Assembly: GCA_037355855.1 (NCBI GenBank)
Contig: CM074758.1
Span: 1,957,001-2,021,000, forward strand
Length of the DNA: 64,000 bases
Direction: 5' to 3'
From: Pseudo-nitzschia pungens
Taxonomy: Eukaryota; Bacillariophyta; Bacillariophyceae; Bacillariales; Bacillariaceae
Below, one piece after another: positions 30,677-41,746 of the stretch (position 1 is the stretch's first letter; every line of letters begins with the position of its first letter). Position numbers and translations under genes: made by a program. Below the pieces are notes generated by a model, which saw only the letters and a program-made list of their open reading frames with translations, was not told where the DNA came from and searched no databases.

Positions 30677-31655
30677 GTTGATCGGTACTGCTCCCTTTCG
30701 AAAAAGTTACTCGATTGATTTGTTTCTGCAGTGGTTGATGGCTTGTAAATATCCTCAATCCTGAGCCTATATGAGTTCGACGATGTGTGTCTGGGATCGC
30801 ATGTCAAGGAAAGATGCTCACTAAACGTTCATCTGGTATCTGGTCTCCGTTTCTGCGAAGTGAATGAATCAATCATGAATCATGAATTTTCCCAGAGGTT
30901 TTTTTCGAAATCAATGGGAAAAGTGTATTCCACGTGGAAGTTGAAGTACGGTATGTGGCAAGTCCTTACAAAAATTGAAGTACGAGTTTGTACTTTGTAC
31001 GTATTCATATTGAGAGTACGTACTTGTATGAGTATCACGTATCCATCATCAATCATAGTAGTAACAACACTACAACATCCAATATTCTTTCACAAGCCGT
31101 GTGTCTGGTAAAATAATGAAGGAACAGAAAGTTATCATGCATCAGAACTTAATTCTAAAACTCTCAACCACACGAAGGAATTAACTACTTGTATCTGATG
31201 GGAACGAACTGACTCCATTATACCGGAGTGCAGGGTCGTTGAATGCATTTTTTGTTATTTCTTTGGATTTTTCATGAAATCATTTATTTTTAGTTCACTC
31301 CCTTCTCAAGCAAGCGTGTTGAAAGTCATCAGCATTGTGCGTGATAGTGTGTGATAGTGTGTGATATTATGCTCTCTTGAGCAGTTTCATCGTGTACGAC
31401 AGATAGCTTTCAGCTATTCAGATATCTTTTTCCTATTCGCCAACCAGTATTCTTGTTGTCACACCTGTTTTCAGTCTCAAACAATACTGTCAAAGGTTTT
31501 CACACGAATGATTGAACAAGCAATCATATTTCAACACAGTTTCATTGCTTTTGGAGTTTTTGCAAGCTAAGTTTCAAACGACTCTTTGTGGTACATGTAT
31601 TATATTATTAGACTTTTGATCAAATCGCTTCAGATAATCGTTTGAGATGAATAAT
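30677..31655. other. Spacer with a small 10-bp tandem array
   Basis: Promoter of KLHDC4 on the left, 3' flank of the RCC1 gene on the right. No gene is seen. A GTGATAGTGT unit is repeated two and a half times at 31341-31366, and TACGTACTTG-type words lie near 31010-31030. Confidence 0.4.
31341..31366. repeat. GTGATAGTGT tandem repeat
   Basis: Two full copies plus six bases of a third. Confidence 0.85.
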
Positions 31656-33722
31656 TTAGTTGCTTTCGCTCATCATTTTTTGCCGTCCTTTCACCTCGTA
31701 TTTTCCGAACTTCTTCCATCTCTCCCCTTTCACCACCTTCTCAACTGGTTCTTTAACTCTATGCCATATATTGAAATCAATTTCCTCTACTGGCTCTCCG
31801 GAAACACCGTCACCATCAGCTTTTCCATCGATACCCACTTCACCACAGGTATGAATAGTGCCATTCAAACCAACAATGACGCTATGGACATAGCCGCATT
31901 CAACATCGACTGCTTTTATAGGAAGGCCGTTGGAAACAACATCCACTCTAGTGGGCAAAGTTACACGAGCTGGTGTAACACCGAGGCCTAAACGACCACC
32001 GTCAGTCTTTCCCCACGCGTAGACATCTCCCGTCGAAGTAACCGCCATACTCATGTCAACACCAGCACTCATTTGAATAATCTTCACGTTCTTGTCATCG
32101 AAATTTTTTATTCGCAACGGGATCATGTGCGACTGATTGTTACCATGCCCAAGACACCCTGTAATACCCGCACCGCACGAATACAGACTGCCCTGATTGT
32201 CCAGGAAAAGAGAATGTCTGTGTCCAGCGCTAGCTCCAACAATATGGATTCCCGCTAGTGAATCGATCAGTTTTGGGATGCATTGGTCGCTTGAATCTTG
32301 GAGTTTGATGTTTGAAATTAAGTCCAAATGAGCTAATAAGTCGTCGACTCCGCCTTGTTGATTTCCATTAGCGTCTATTCCTCCTAATTGCTGCTGCTGC
32401 GGAAGAGGAGCAAAATTAAAGTTTTCGTCCAAATCACCCCCATCCATACCATCAAGAGCTCCTACTGGTTCATAATCGTATGGCGTATAGCTTCGACCAA
32501 GAACTCCAAAGTGTCCTAAACCAAATGAGAACACTTCACCGTCATCTGTCACGACCAAACTGTGTCTTGCTCCCAGTGCAACATTGGCAACGCATTCATC
32601 TTCTAGTCCACCTTTGGTAACTTGTTGTGGTGATACACATGGTCCTTTATCGCCGTGGCCAAGCTGACCGCAGAAACCGTCACCCCAAGTGTACAAATCA
32701 CCATCCACGGTGACGGCAGCACTGTGCAATTCGCCGGCGGCAACACAGACACAACGCACTCCGGCGAGAGCTTCAATATATTGTGGGCGAAGCACATCTG
32801 GCAATTGTTTTCCACCGCTGTAACCGTGGCCAAGTGCACCGTATTGACCCGTTCCAAAGGAGAGCACTCGACCCGTACTTGTCAACAAGAGAGAATGGGC
32901 AACTCGTACCAAACCTCCACCTGCAGCAACCTGGACAATTCGGATTTTGTACCCAATACCTCCGACTACCATCTTCAATCTTTTTTCGTCTGTTCTACTT
33001 CCATGTCCAAGTTGACCGCGCTTTCCTACACCAGAACTAGCAACACCCGAACCGCCTGCCCCCGAGTTGCCTCCACCGCCGACGCGACACAAAGTGTGTT
33101 CTGGGGACGTCGAAACGAAGCGTCCGTTCACGAAAGAAGGTAGCATGGTCGGTGTTCTCCCACCAACACTCAAAACACTGTGCCCGCTGACAGTTTCTTG
33201 TAGAAAACGAGCGTAGCTCACGAATTCGGCCTTCCATTTCCCTGCCTTGCCTTTTATTTTCAATCGCTCCGTATCACCTCCACCGTAGGATTGTTCCACA
33301 ATCTGCCGAGCCTCGTTAATGTCACGACACATGTCGAGATCGAAGGTTCCCAGTGCCGATTTATGGGCAAGACGAGACAACACATAAAATGCCCTTGCAT
33401 CTTCCGTCACCAACAACTGGTTCATCTGTCGACAAGTCAGTGTCAAGGCACCCAAATCTCGAGCTGGTAAAAACGATAAAAAGTGGTTCAACGCGTCGTT
33501 TGATAAAGTAAAGATGTAGCATTCTTTGGCATTGATAACAGCTGCACCACCCCCAGCGTTTGGGCCGGCACTATTACCACCAGATTTAGAACCATCGGAG
33601 CGCGAGGCAGCTGCTGCGGCCTTTTCCCGTTCCTTCTTTTCTTTCGCCAGACGTCTTTCCTCACGTTTCTCAGCCAAACGTTGCTTTTTTTCTAATTTTT
33701 CGGCTAGCGTTAGTTTGGACAT
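31656..33722 (-). CDS. F-box-like plus RCC1-repeat beta-propeller protein
   Basis: 688 residues from the first ATG (33720-33722). The N-terminus is a Lys/Glu/Arg coiled helix ([23 protein letters not shown]). A probable F-box follows ([32 protein letters not shown]), then about six RCC1 blades: [87 protein letters not shown] and a final [10 protein letters not shown]. An F-box plus propeller suggests a substrate adaptor of an SCF ubiquitin ligase, with the RCC1 domain binding the target; which target is unknown. True RCC1 (Ran exchange factor) is unlikely because of the extra domain and the Gly/Asn-rich loops. Single exon. Confidence 0.85.
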   Translation of the reverse strand: MSKLTLAEKLEKKQRLAEKREERRLAKEKKEREKAAAAASRSDGSKSGGNSAGPNAGGGAAVINAKECYIFTLSNDALNHFLSFLPARDLGALTLTCRQMNQLLVTEDARAFYVLSRLAHKSALGTFDLDMCRDINEARQIVEQSYGGGDTERLKIKGKAGKWKAEFVSYARFLQETVSGHSVLSVGGRTPTMLPSFVNGRFVSTSPEHTLCRVGGGGNSGAGGSGVASSGVGKRGQLGHGSRTDEKRLKMVVGGIGYKIRIVQVAAGGGLVRVAHSLLLTSTGRVLSFGTGQYGALGHGYSGGKQLPDVLRPQYIEALAGVRCVCVAAGELHSAAVTVDGDLYTWGDGFCGQLGHGDKGPCVSPQQVTKGGLEDECVANVALGARHSLVVTDDGEVFSFGLGHFGVLGRSYTPYDYEPVGALDGMDGGDLDENFNFAPLPQQQQLGGIDANGNQQGGVDDLLAHLDLISNIKLQDSSDQCIPKLIDSLAGIHIVGASAGHRHSLFLDNQGSLYSCGAGITGCLGHGNNQSHMIPLRIKNFDDKNVKIIQMSAGVDMSMAVTSTGDVYAWGKTDGGRLGLGVTPARVTLPTRVDVVSNGLPIKAVDVECGYVHSVIVGLNGTIHTCGEVGIDGKADGDGVSGEPVEEIDFNIWHRVKEPVEKVVKGERWKKFGKYEVKGRQKMMSESN

Positions 33723-34636
33723 GTTGTGTCGTCCTTTCTCTCGTCCTGCCGACCTCTTCCGAGTCTCCAGTCTAACAAATGTATCAAGCAGAAAGCGAAC
33801 TTGCTGGGGACACCGCAACTGTAACTTTTACTGGCACCCGTCTAATTATTCCAATGGCACTGACGCACACCTTTTCATTGAATTTTATTGAAATACCATT
33901 ACGCATACACGTCCTTATCTTATCGTAGAGTAGTCGTGGTGAAAAAATCGGTTGGTGACTAGCGGATTTTGGTCCTGCTTCCACTGTATTCGAACCAAAA
34001 GCGTTCATAAACGTGTAAGATTACGTGTAGTGTTTTTGTTTTTAAGGTCTTAACTTCTACCCGCTCGGACACGGGAATCAATCAATTCTGTGACGACTTT
34101 GAATCTTTATCTGCTACACTATTTTTGATGAGTAGTTTTGAACCTGCCAGTCTGCAAGAAACGGACTTCAGATGAAAGGTTGTTTGAAATAAGAAAAAGT
34201 TGACAAGAAGTGCGCAGATGTGGGCTCACAGCTGGGAGTAACCTTACTGTATCATCAAAAATCATACACTTTGCTTTACCATCGCTTAGTTGATCCCTCC
34301 TACCACCACAGCAGTTTTGAAAGCTCTGCTATCAACAACTGTGGAATAAATCATCACTCTCCTGAAACCACGTTGACAAGATTTACTGAAATCTAACCAG
34401 AAGAACCGATGAACTTTGATGGAGTCAATTTGAAACACTGCTGGTGGTGGAGGCGACAGAATTCGGTAGAGGGAGAAGGGTCATATGTACAAGATGGAGA
34501 CAGATGATTCAATGGTGATAATGCGATGAATCATCGCAGGTGGAAAGAGACTTGAAGGACAAAATGATAGACTACTCTCCAATGCTGATGCAAAGATTGA
34601 TTAAAATCAACCAAAGTAGAGTTGGGCTGTGTCGTT
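33723..34636. other. Spacer between RCC1 and PPR genes
   Basis: Holds the promoter of the F-box/RCC1 gene (left) and the 3' flank of the PPR gene. No gene is seen. The element GTAAGATTACGTGTAGTG lies at 34015-34032, about 300 bp upstream of the RCC1 start. Confidence 0.4.
34011..34032. promoter_or_regulatory. GTAAGATTACGTGTAGTG element
   Basis: Copy of the recurrent spacer element in its extended form (inverted TAAG..TTAC core plus ACGTGTAG). Function unknown. Confidence 0.3.
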
Positions 34637-37354
34637 TCAGCTTTTCTCACAATCGTCGGGCAGGAGCTCCTTTGGTATTCGGTTGCTGCCTCGGGATAAA
34701 GTGGCGAGAAGTTTTTTCGCCTGTTCGTTTCGATTCGGAATAGAACTATTGGCAATCGTTTGCAAGAAGTACCGGTACTCCCTGTAGTTGGAAGGAAGAC
34801 GTGCGGTTCCGTTCCTGGCGCTTTCCAAAGCTTCCTCCAGGACTGTGCTTGCGCGACCCGAATCTTGTTTTGTCCTCGTGGTATCAGAGATTATGGCACG
34901 AATGAGGTAACTGTATGCCTGAATGGTCATTGGCAGCCCGACATCTTTCATCAGAGATATATAGTGTTCGCATTTTTCTACCGCAAAAGCATCACGCCGA
35001 TTCCCTTCGGAAAAAGCTCTTAGGATTTTGTGGAAAATGTGAATATCTGGACCGGCATGTCTGTTTCCATTCTTCCATTCCTTCATCATCTCCCCGAATA
35101 TAAATTCCATCTTTGTCAAGTTGTTTCGACGAGCCCAGGAATCAATCAATATGCCAAAGACGTACCGGTCGGGACGGAGGTGACTCTCACTTCGGGCAGC
35201 GGATCGATTCTGCAGATTGCCAAAAATCTTTTGAATCGCATCGATGGATTCGTTTCGTCCGCTCCGCTGCCAGGCCAGCATGAGATTTGTGTATCCCGCG
35301 AGGCTGGATTGCATTCCCCGCTCGGCTTGCCGTTCCATTTCCCGGATCAAGCCTTCGATGCGCTCGGGAGCGGAAGGGTGTCTCGTGCGCGACCACGCGA
35401 GAATGACCTTCTCGAACGATTTTGCATCCGGCTGCAGATCGCGGTGCGAAGCGTCGTGCCGCGCCAGTTCCGTCATGCGTTCCAATACGGTCTGCGCCAT
35501 TTCGGCACCCAGCACCCGATCCTTGTGTTTCGTCCAAGCCACCAGGGTGTCCACGAAATAGCCTCGTCGCGGCATGAGTTTTTTGTTGCGGCTCGAAAGG
35601 GCGCGCTCGACGAGCTCGTCCAGCATTTCTTGTGCCTCCGCGACGCCGCCCGTCTTGGCCTTGGCAATGATGCACGCCTTCCAGCAGTCGTCGTTTGGCC
35701 GGAAGTTGGGGTCGCCCGTCCTGGTATAGAGATCCTGGAGCTGTTCCAGCAAGGATTCCACGCGTTCGTAGTTTCCGTTTCGCGCCAAGGCCAAAATGAC
35801 GCGCGAGAAATTGGAAGCGTTCGGGGCGACGAGATAATTGCCGGCTTCGTACAGGGAGATCATTTCTTGCAGGACGTGATAGGCCATTTCGGCCCCGATT
35901 GCCGATTTCGAATTCGCCCAGGCGTTGAGCAAGTATTGATAGGACACCCGGTCCGGGACGACCTGGACCAGGCTCGAATTCTTCATTTCTTCCAGCAACT
36001 CTTCGATCCGCTTCGTAGAGTCCGGATGGCGCTGGCTCTTCGACCAGGCTTCCATGGTTGCCGCGTAGCTGAAGGCATTGGGGGCCGATTCGATCCATCC
36101 GCTCTTGGAATACAATTCGTGCATCATTTTGAGGAGCCCGTCCGCCATTTCCGGCGCCTCGATCCTGCCGCTCTTTGCCCAGGCGCGGATCACGTTGGTG
36201 AAAAACACAGTGTCCGGTCGCAGGCTGGCATCTTCCTCGTCCTCGTCCTCGTACGCCTGTGCCTGCGCCTGCGCCTGCCCCAACCGCCGGTCGAGCAACC
36301 ATTGCGCGAGCAGGGGTGCCTCGTAGGGGTCGCCCCGGAGACAAATGCCGTCCACGATCATCGTTAGGGTTCGGTTGTCGACGTCCAGGTCTTCCACCTC
36401 CACCCATCCCATCATTTCGTTGGGGGTGACATCCAGCCTTCCGTCCCTCCAACCGATGCGCCAGCAATCCACCACCCTATTGAGCAAGTACGGTCGCACG
36501 TAGTAGCAATCATCGTCGCCACCGCGAATCGTTTGGTCGCCATCGTTCTGCTGCCGCGGTGCCACCTCGTCGCTGCCGCGATCCATCGATTCCGTGCCAG
36601 CCGCAATGTTGGCGTGTCGCCCGTCGTGGTATTCGTCGCGGTGTTCCTCGTGAAACCGTTGCTCCCGTGCCAGTCGCGCGAGAAGGAACTTGGCGTTCTC
36701 GAAACAGTGTTTGTATTCCTCCTTGTGTTCGTCGCGATCCTTGGTGCGATCACCGGGCCGCCGCTGCTGCTTCCGTCCTCGTCGACGGGGGAGCGAGGCG
36801 GAAGCGGACACCCAGTATTCCAGGGCATCCTCCGCCTCGATGATTTGTTCTCGCGTCATGAATCCCAGGGGCAGAGCCTCTTGGTCTCTGAGCCGCAACA
36901 AGATGCTCTCGGTCTTGTGGGCTTCGTCATCGGCTTCGGCATCGCCGTCGTCGTCGTTTCGGGCGGGCCGTTCGGAGCGAGAACCTCTTCCGCGATGGTA
37001 GGGTATCGTTGAAAAGGGTCTGCGCGACGCGTCCGTCGCAAGATCCAGCACCGGTGGCACGGCGGTCTGCTCCCTTTTCTCATCGATCCTCCAGGAGCAA
37101 CCTCCGACTCCGAGAGGTAGACCCGTCGTGCCGATGCCCGATTTCCATGGTGTCCGGCTCGTCGACGGTAACGCGCTGCAGTTGCAGCTGCAGCTGCAGC
37201 TGCAGCAACGACGATGGTTTCGGCTACACCTTTCAACAGCAAAGACTCGTTGTTGGGTTGCGGCCGGTGTTGTCCGGTTCGCGAAGAGCGCGGTCAAGGA
37301 TCGTTGGTTCCTCCCTCCCCTGCAGATATTTGCTGTTCGACGAAAGGAGTGCAT
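34637..37354 (-). CDS. Pentatricopeptide repeat (PPR) protein, probably organellar
   Basis: 905 residues from the first ATG (37352-37354). The N-terminus (HSFRRTANICRGGRNQRSLTALFANRTTP) is Arg-rich and free of acidic residues, like a mitochondrial presequence. From about residue 330 onward the chain is built of about 35-residue helical-pair units with PPR signatures, for example NAFSYAATMEAWSKSQ, DRVSYQYLLNAWANSKS, NASNFSRVILALARNGNYERVESLL, DAKSFEKVILAWSRTRHP, and DRYVFGILIDSWARRNNL. These proteins bind organelle RNA in a base-specific way and act in RNA processing or translation. No SMR or DYW domain is seen. Low-complexity Cys/Ser and Asp/Glu/Arg segments occupy residues 40-260. Target RNA unknown. 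Divergent from the RAD51-like gene. Confidence 0.82.
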   Translation of the reverse strand: MHSFRRTANICRGGRNQRSLTALFANRTTPAATQQRVFAVERCSRNHRRCCSCSCSCNCSALPSTSRTPWKSGIGTTGLPLGVGGCSWRIDEKREQTAVPPVLDLATDASRRPFSTIPYHRGRGSRSERPARNDDDGDAEADDEAHKTESILLRLRDQEALPLGFMTREQIIEAEDALEYWVSASASLPRRRGRKQQRRPGDRTKDRDEHKEEYKHCFENAKFLLARLAREQRFHEEHRDEYHDGRHANIAAGTESMDRGSDEVAPRQQNDGDQTIRGGDDDCYYVRPYLLNRVVDCWRIGWRDGRLDVTPNEMMGWVEVEDLDVDNRTLTMIVDGICLRGDPYEAPLLAQWLLDRRLGQAQAQAQAYEDEDEEDASLRPDTVFFTNVIRAWAKSGRIEAPEMADGLLKMMHELYSKSGWIESAPNAFSYAATMEAWSKSQRHPDSTKRIEELLEEMKNSSLVQVVPDRVSYQYLLNAWANSKSAIGAEMAYHVLQEMISLYEAGNYLVAPNASNFSRVILALARNGNYERVESLLEQLQDLYTRTGDPNFRPNDDCWKACIIAKAKTGGVAEAQEMLDELVERALSSRNKKLMPRRGYFVDTLVAWTKHKDRVLGAEMAQTVLERMTELARHDASHRDLQPDAKSFEKVILAWSRTRHPSAPERIEGLIREMERQAERGMQSSLAGYTNLMLAWQRSGRNESIDAIQKIFGNLQNRSAARSESHLRPDRYVFGILIDSWARRNNLTKMEFIFGEMMKEWKNGNRHAGPDIHIFHKILRAFSEGNRRDAFAVEKCEHYISLMKDVGLPMTIQAYSYLIRAIISDTTRTKQDSGRASTVLEEALESARNGTARLPSNYREYRYFLQTIANSSIPNRNEQAKKLLATLSRGSNRIPKELLPDDCEKS

Positions 37355-38097
37355 TGTTTTTCGCCCTCGATCCTTTGCGATACCGTCGAGTATCGATGCA
37401 TGAAATACGTAGTAATTGGGAACAGAACCCAGCCCTAATCCATACTCCACAATACTATCGAGCGATTCGGAACCTTTTTCCACGCTCTCCTCGGACCATT
37501 CAACTTTCAAACATGCAAATGGAAGCTAGAATTTGTGCGATGGTGGAATAGATGACATTCCGGTCTCCTTCGACGCACACGGTGACAGTTCTCTCGTCTT
37601 GTGGTATTACGTAACCTCATTGATTGACGTTTGACATACTTTTTTGGTTGATGGGTTTCGATTTTCGGTTTGCATGTTGTTGCTTTTTCAATCATGTCAC
37701 CTGTTCCTATCGTATGTATGTACTTAGTCTACGATGGTAGGGTATGAAATATGTACGAAGTACTACTAATTACGTAGTAAATCTTATGTAACAAACCTCT
37801 TGCGCAAAGATGATGGCGCGTCCTCCGTTGCGGAGTTGCGCAAACGATCACCGATCAGGGATATTGAGATGATTTTTGTTCCTCAGCAATCGGCACCGAA
37901 CCATAATCCATTCGAGATAGAAGCGGCCTCGAGCCCTTCTCGCAAGCCGATTGTGCGATAAATGATTGCCGTCGTGTCTTACAACACAATCAAAGCTGAG
38001 GATCCTCCCGTGATGGCCATACATACTCACCGAGAACAAGCCGATCCATTCCCACGGAATCCTCGAATACCATACTAATAGCGTTCCAACAATACCA
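37355..38097. promoter_or_regulatory. Divergent promoter between PPR and RAD51-like genes
   Basis: 743 bp read away from on both sides. It contains ACGTACTTAG and a GAAGTACTACTAATTACGTAGTAAATCTTATG stretch near 37757-37788, related to the spacer element found elsewhere. Open frames on the minus strand across 37848-39039 are antisense shadows of the RAD51-like gene. Confidence 0.4.
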
Positions 38098-39654
38098 ATG
38101 CCAACCTTCCACTCGATCCCGATCCATCCATCGGTGAGAGCTCGGCTTCTCCAACCACAGCGAGAACATCCTGCTGGCGATTCCGATGGGCAGCAAATGC
38201 AGAATCCCCAACAACAACAACAACAACAAATCCAACAACCCGTGAAGAGCAATGTGGCCATACCACGATCCTTGCTGACGCGCGATCCGAACGATTTGGC
38301 GGGCATGTTTTCGAACGGGAACAACAACAACAACAACAACAACCACAACGAAAGGGATCGGAGAATGGCCGGGATCCTGGCGCTCCGGAACCAGGTGGCC
38401 TCCGCCATGATTTCCAAAACGCGCAACGGAAAGCGGCTCCTCCTGTGTTGCCACCCGAAGGATTTGCGGGGCCACCCGCAAAAGAGGCGGCGCCGGGAAC
38501 AGGACGCGGGCACGGACGTGCCCCTGATCCCCGGTGGCGGCTCTCTGAGTCTCCTGCAAGCCCGGAACTTGCAGCGAGCGGCGAGATCGAAGAGTCCGGA
38601 GCGCCGCCCCGAGGTGTTTTCGACGGGATGCCGCGCCCTGGACGATCTGGTGGCCTTTCCCGCCGAGTATTGTTTCTCGTCGTCCTTCGATGACGAGCGT
38701 GGCGATTGTGGCGGCGATCCGGACGGGGTGGTGGAACGTGCTGCAGCAGAAGCAGCTGCTGCTTCCGAAATTGTTCCCGAGACCGTCGACGCGCTTTCCG
38801 GAACCGCGAGGGGCCTTCCCCGGGGATACGTCGTCAAGCTCTCGGGGACCATTGGCAAGACGCAACTCGCCCTGCAATTCGCGGCACGCGCCGCAACACA
38901 GTCGCAATCGAAATCGCGGTCGATGCCAACATCGCGGCCGCGGTCGTCCCGGGGAGGATGCGGCGGCGAGCGCATTCGCTACTGCTACAGCACGGCGGGA
39001 CACTCGGGGGCTTCCCTGGCGCGGCGCGTCTTCCAACACATCTCAGCCATCCACGAGAGCCCGGGGAATGAACGGGGAGCAAGCGACGAGGTCGCCAAGA
39101 GAATCGAGTTTCAGCCCGTAGCGAGCCTGGCGCAGCTCGTGGCGACCATTGCCAAGCTCGAACGCGAATGGAGGGAGCACGCGGCATGGAAATCGGAATC
39201 GACATCGACATCGGAATCGAAATCCAAACCGCCAGACCAACAGTCCTTGAATCGGGGTAGTTCGGGGGACAAAGCCCCCGTATCCATGCTCGTGTTGGAC
39301 GCATTGCCGTGGATGTTGGTGGAACGAGAGGAGCCGGAACGAATCCGATCCCTGAATCGATGGCTCAAGAGACTGGCCCGGCACTACTCGGTGTGGATCG
39401 TCGTGGTAACAACGTCCACGGGGGACGGCGGGGCAGCCACATCGACTTCAACATCGGCGTCGTCGTCCTCGTCGTCCTCGCTGTACAGCCACACAATGCC
39501 GTGCGACATTCACCTCGGGCTCCAAAAGCAATCCACAGCGAACAATGGCACTTCGTCCCTGCGACTGATGCGGCACCCGGCGAGAGCCGTCACGGGACAG
39601 GATTGCATCACGATCCTGCACGATTCCCGGTTTGGGATCACCACTCCCGACTGA
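38098..39654 (+). CDS. Divergent RAD51/RecA-like ATPase
   Basis: 518 residues. The first about 160 are low-complexity (Gln run, Asn run from CAA/AAC triplets at 38205-38235 and 38321-38349). A RAD51-paralogue core follows: FSTGCRALDDLV (family start, compare the S-T-G-x-x-x-L-D-x-L motif), GLPRGYVVKLSGTIGKTQLALQFA with the P-loop GKT at 253-255, a Walker B strand SMLVLDALPWML with Asp401, and YSVWIVVVTTST matching the strand that precedes loop L2. The end, HPARAVTG ... CITILHDSRFGI, fits the last strands of RAD51 paralogues. The P-loop is shorter than usual (G-T-I-G-K-T instead of G-x-x-x-x-G-K-T), so ATP binding may be altered. A role in recombination repair is likely from the fold; which paralogue (XRCC2/3, RAD51B-D) is not resolvable here. 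Confidence 0.65.
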   Translation: MPTFHSIPIHPSVRARLLQPQREHPAGDSDGQQMQNPQQQQQQQIQQPVKSNVAIPRSLLTRDPNDLAGMFSNGNNNNNNNNHNERDRRMAGILALRNQVASAMISKTRNGKRLLLCCHPKDLRGHPQKRRRREQDAGTDVPLIPGGGSLSLLQARNLQRAARSKSPERRPEVFSTGCRALDDLVAFPAEYCFSSSFDDERGDCGGDPDGVVERAAAEAAAASEIVPETVDALSGTARGLPRGYVVKLSGTIGKTQLALQFAARAATQSQSKSRSMPTSRPRSSRGGCGGERIRYCYSTAGHSGASLARRVFQHISAIHESPGNERGASDEVAKRIEFQPVASLAQLVATIAKLEREWREHAAWKSESTSTSESKSKPPDQQSLNRGSSGDKAPVSMLVLDALPWMLVEREEPERIRSLNRWLKRLARHYSVWIVVVTTSTGDGGAATSTSTSASSSSSSSLYSHTMPCDIHLGLQKQSTANNGTSSLRLMRHPARAVTGQDCITILHDSRFGITTPD

Positions 39655-41746
39655 TCGATCCGTGCCGAGGGTGCGATTTCGTATCAATTTTGACATCGCG
39701 TCGTGCACTACGTACCGTAGACAGTGCACCTTGATGGTGGGAACCGTCCTCCACGAAGCACATACTTGCTCGCGTAACAGACCCGGATCGTCGGAAGACA
39801 AAAAAGTATCTCGTCAGCGCTGTCGGATTGCACTATTGAATACACCGAACTTCTGTTGGACCGTCTCCGGCGTGTGTCGAAATAACGGAGATTCTTGATA
39901 GGAAACGCCAAAATGCGGATCACAATTTTGATTTTTAAAATCCAGTAGCTTTGTTTGAATTTCAGTATACAAAGATAGGAAATCCGAATTTTCGAAACAC
40001 CATCAAGTCTACCTCTTTAGAATGTAAACCGTTCTGTTTGTTTGTGTTCACCTCCTCGTCTTCTTTTCTGTGACATTTTATTGAACCAACTCTGTCATTT
40101 TGGTGCAATCGTTGGATATCAAAGACAATAATTTTGTTCGCTTGTGTTGAGATTAGTATCTGCTTTAATATCCCCGCTCTATGGCTGAACCATTACAAGA
40201 ACCAAATGATGTTTATTTGAGACTAGGATTAAAAGGATCCTTAAGTCATTGTCTTCGTCTACAAACTGTCTGTCGATACGCTTTTTGAAAAGCGAAGCGG
40301 TCATACATTGTCGGATATTATTCTTGTAACAAAATAAATGGTTGGTAGAGGTACGTGTAATGAAAGTAATAGGCAGCTTATTATCAGTTGCCATCAATCT
40401 TATTGTGAGAATTTCTTGTAAGCACAAGAACTTCACTTCATTGATTACTGTGATTCTCCTAGCTACCAAAGCCTGGCGAAAGAGATTGAAGCTCTCCCTA
40501 GAATGAACCAAGCAATGCGGAACATCACCACCAGCCATTCAAGTGACAGTCTTTTCTTCTGTTTGAGGAGTAGGATTTCACTTTAGAGCTTCAATCCTCA
40601 ACCTGCTGCCATCGGAGAACAACAATTCAAGCCCCCAGTTCGTTCCCAACAACCCAACCCAACCTCGCTTCTTGTTTTTGTCTCTTCTCTTCCTGTCTTG
40701 TTGTTGGCGTTGGTTGAAGCTGTTGTCACAACTACCACCAACAGTAGTACTACTAGTAGTACTAATATTGAATTACGCTCTGAAGTACTGCTACTACTAC
40801 TACTAGTAGTAACCACCATAAACGATTGAATCATTAGTTTTTAACATTGCTTCCCTTCACGTGTTTCTGACAGAATATAATTGTTTCACGTAGAACTTTT
40901 CCAATGCTTTTGAGATCCATCAGAGGTTCAAGGTGTGCCGTAGCAGAGATCACCTATTACTACTTCATAGTTTCTCTTCATCCAATCACACTTCTGAGAT
41001 GAGAAAAGAAAGATTTTGAACCTCAATTATTTTTCCTTTTTTTTTGTTGAAGTAAGCAAATACGGTACGCATACTTCGTCCGTATCCGTTAGGGATACCT
41101 GGTATCATTGCACCGGTCGATGAAGCGGAAAACAAATTTGATACTCCGTTCGAAGTCATTACGTGTACGAGCACGTGAACCTTACCGGTACGTGTTGTTC
41201 CTGTTCGTAGTTGACAAAAACTGCGAACGTGAACTTGTTGCAACAGGTAAGTTCCTCGAGAACTTTTGGTTTTTAACGAAGTTTACAGTTAAATAGTGGT
41301 TAAAACTCACAACGGAACTCGATGTAAGCTTTATGCTGGCGCTAAATTCGATTTTTTTAACTACCATCGGGAGCACGGCATTCTCAAGCAAAAATTCAAT
41401 CTTACTATCATCGGTAACGGGATTACCCCGAAGATTACGCGTACGGTACACACGTACCGTACGAGAACTCTTTGCCGTTAGAAACCGTGTTGACGCAAAA
41501 CAAACCATTTCGAATGAGCACAAGTAAGTTACGTCGTACTACGTAATTTGCAGTAGTACGTACCACCACCATGCCTTCGTAACAAGTACCGTGTGCTGCC
41601 GCACAGGCAAAGGGAGGTAGAAATAACCACTTTTATCGCTTTGGAACTCCTACAATTGCTCGCACAACAGATATCTTTTGTGTTGTTCACGACCTTCGAT
41701 AGTATTGAAAGCGTTTGTTCTGATTTGGACAGAAAGCAATTTGATT
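39655..41746. other. 2.1-kb gene-free spacer
   Basis: AT-rich with no recognised gene. A minus-strand ATG frame at 40179-40538 (119 codons) has no domain and base composition like its surroundings. Triplet palindromes AGTAGTACTACTAGTAGTACTA lie at 40741-40762 and CTACTACTACTACTAGTAGTAA at 40790-40811. Near the next gene (41080-41560) there are many CCGGTACG, CGTACCGTACG and GTAAGTTACG words. Confidence 0.45.
40741..40811. repeat. CTACTAGTAG triplet palindromes
   Basis: Two blocks of mirror-complementary CTA/TAG triplets about 30 bp apart; each can fold back on itself. Confidence 0.8.

Noticed and set aside
37848..39039. Long antisense frames over the RAD51-like gene
   Set aside because: Same composition effect; no recognisable domain, while the plus strand shows RAD51 motifs.
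40179..40538. 119-codon minus-strand ATG frame
   Set aside because: Base composition equals the AT-rich spacer and no domain or targeting signal is visible.
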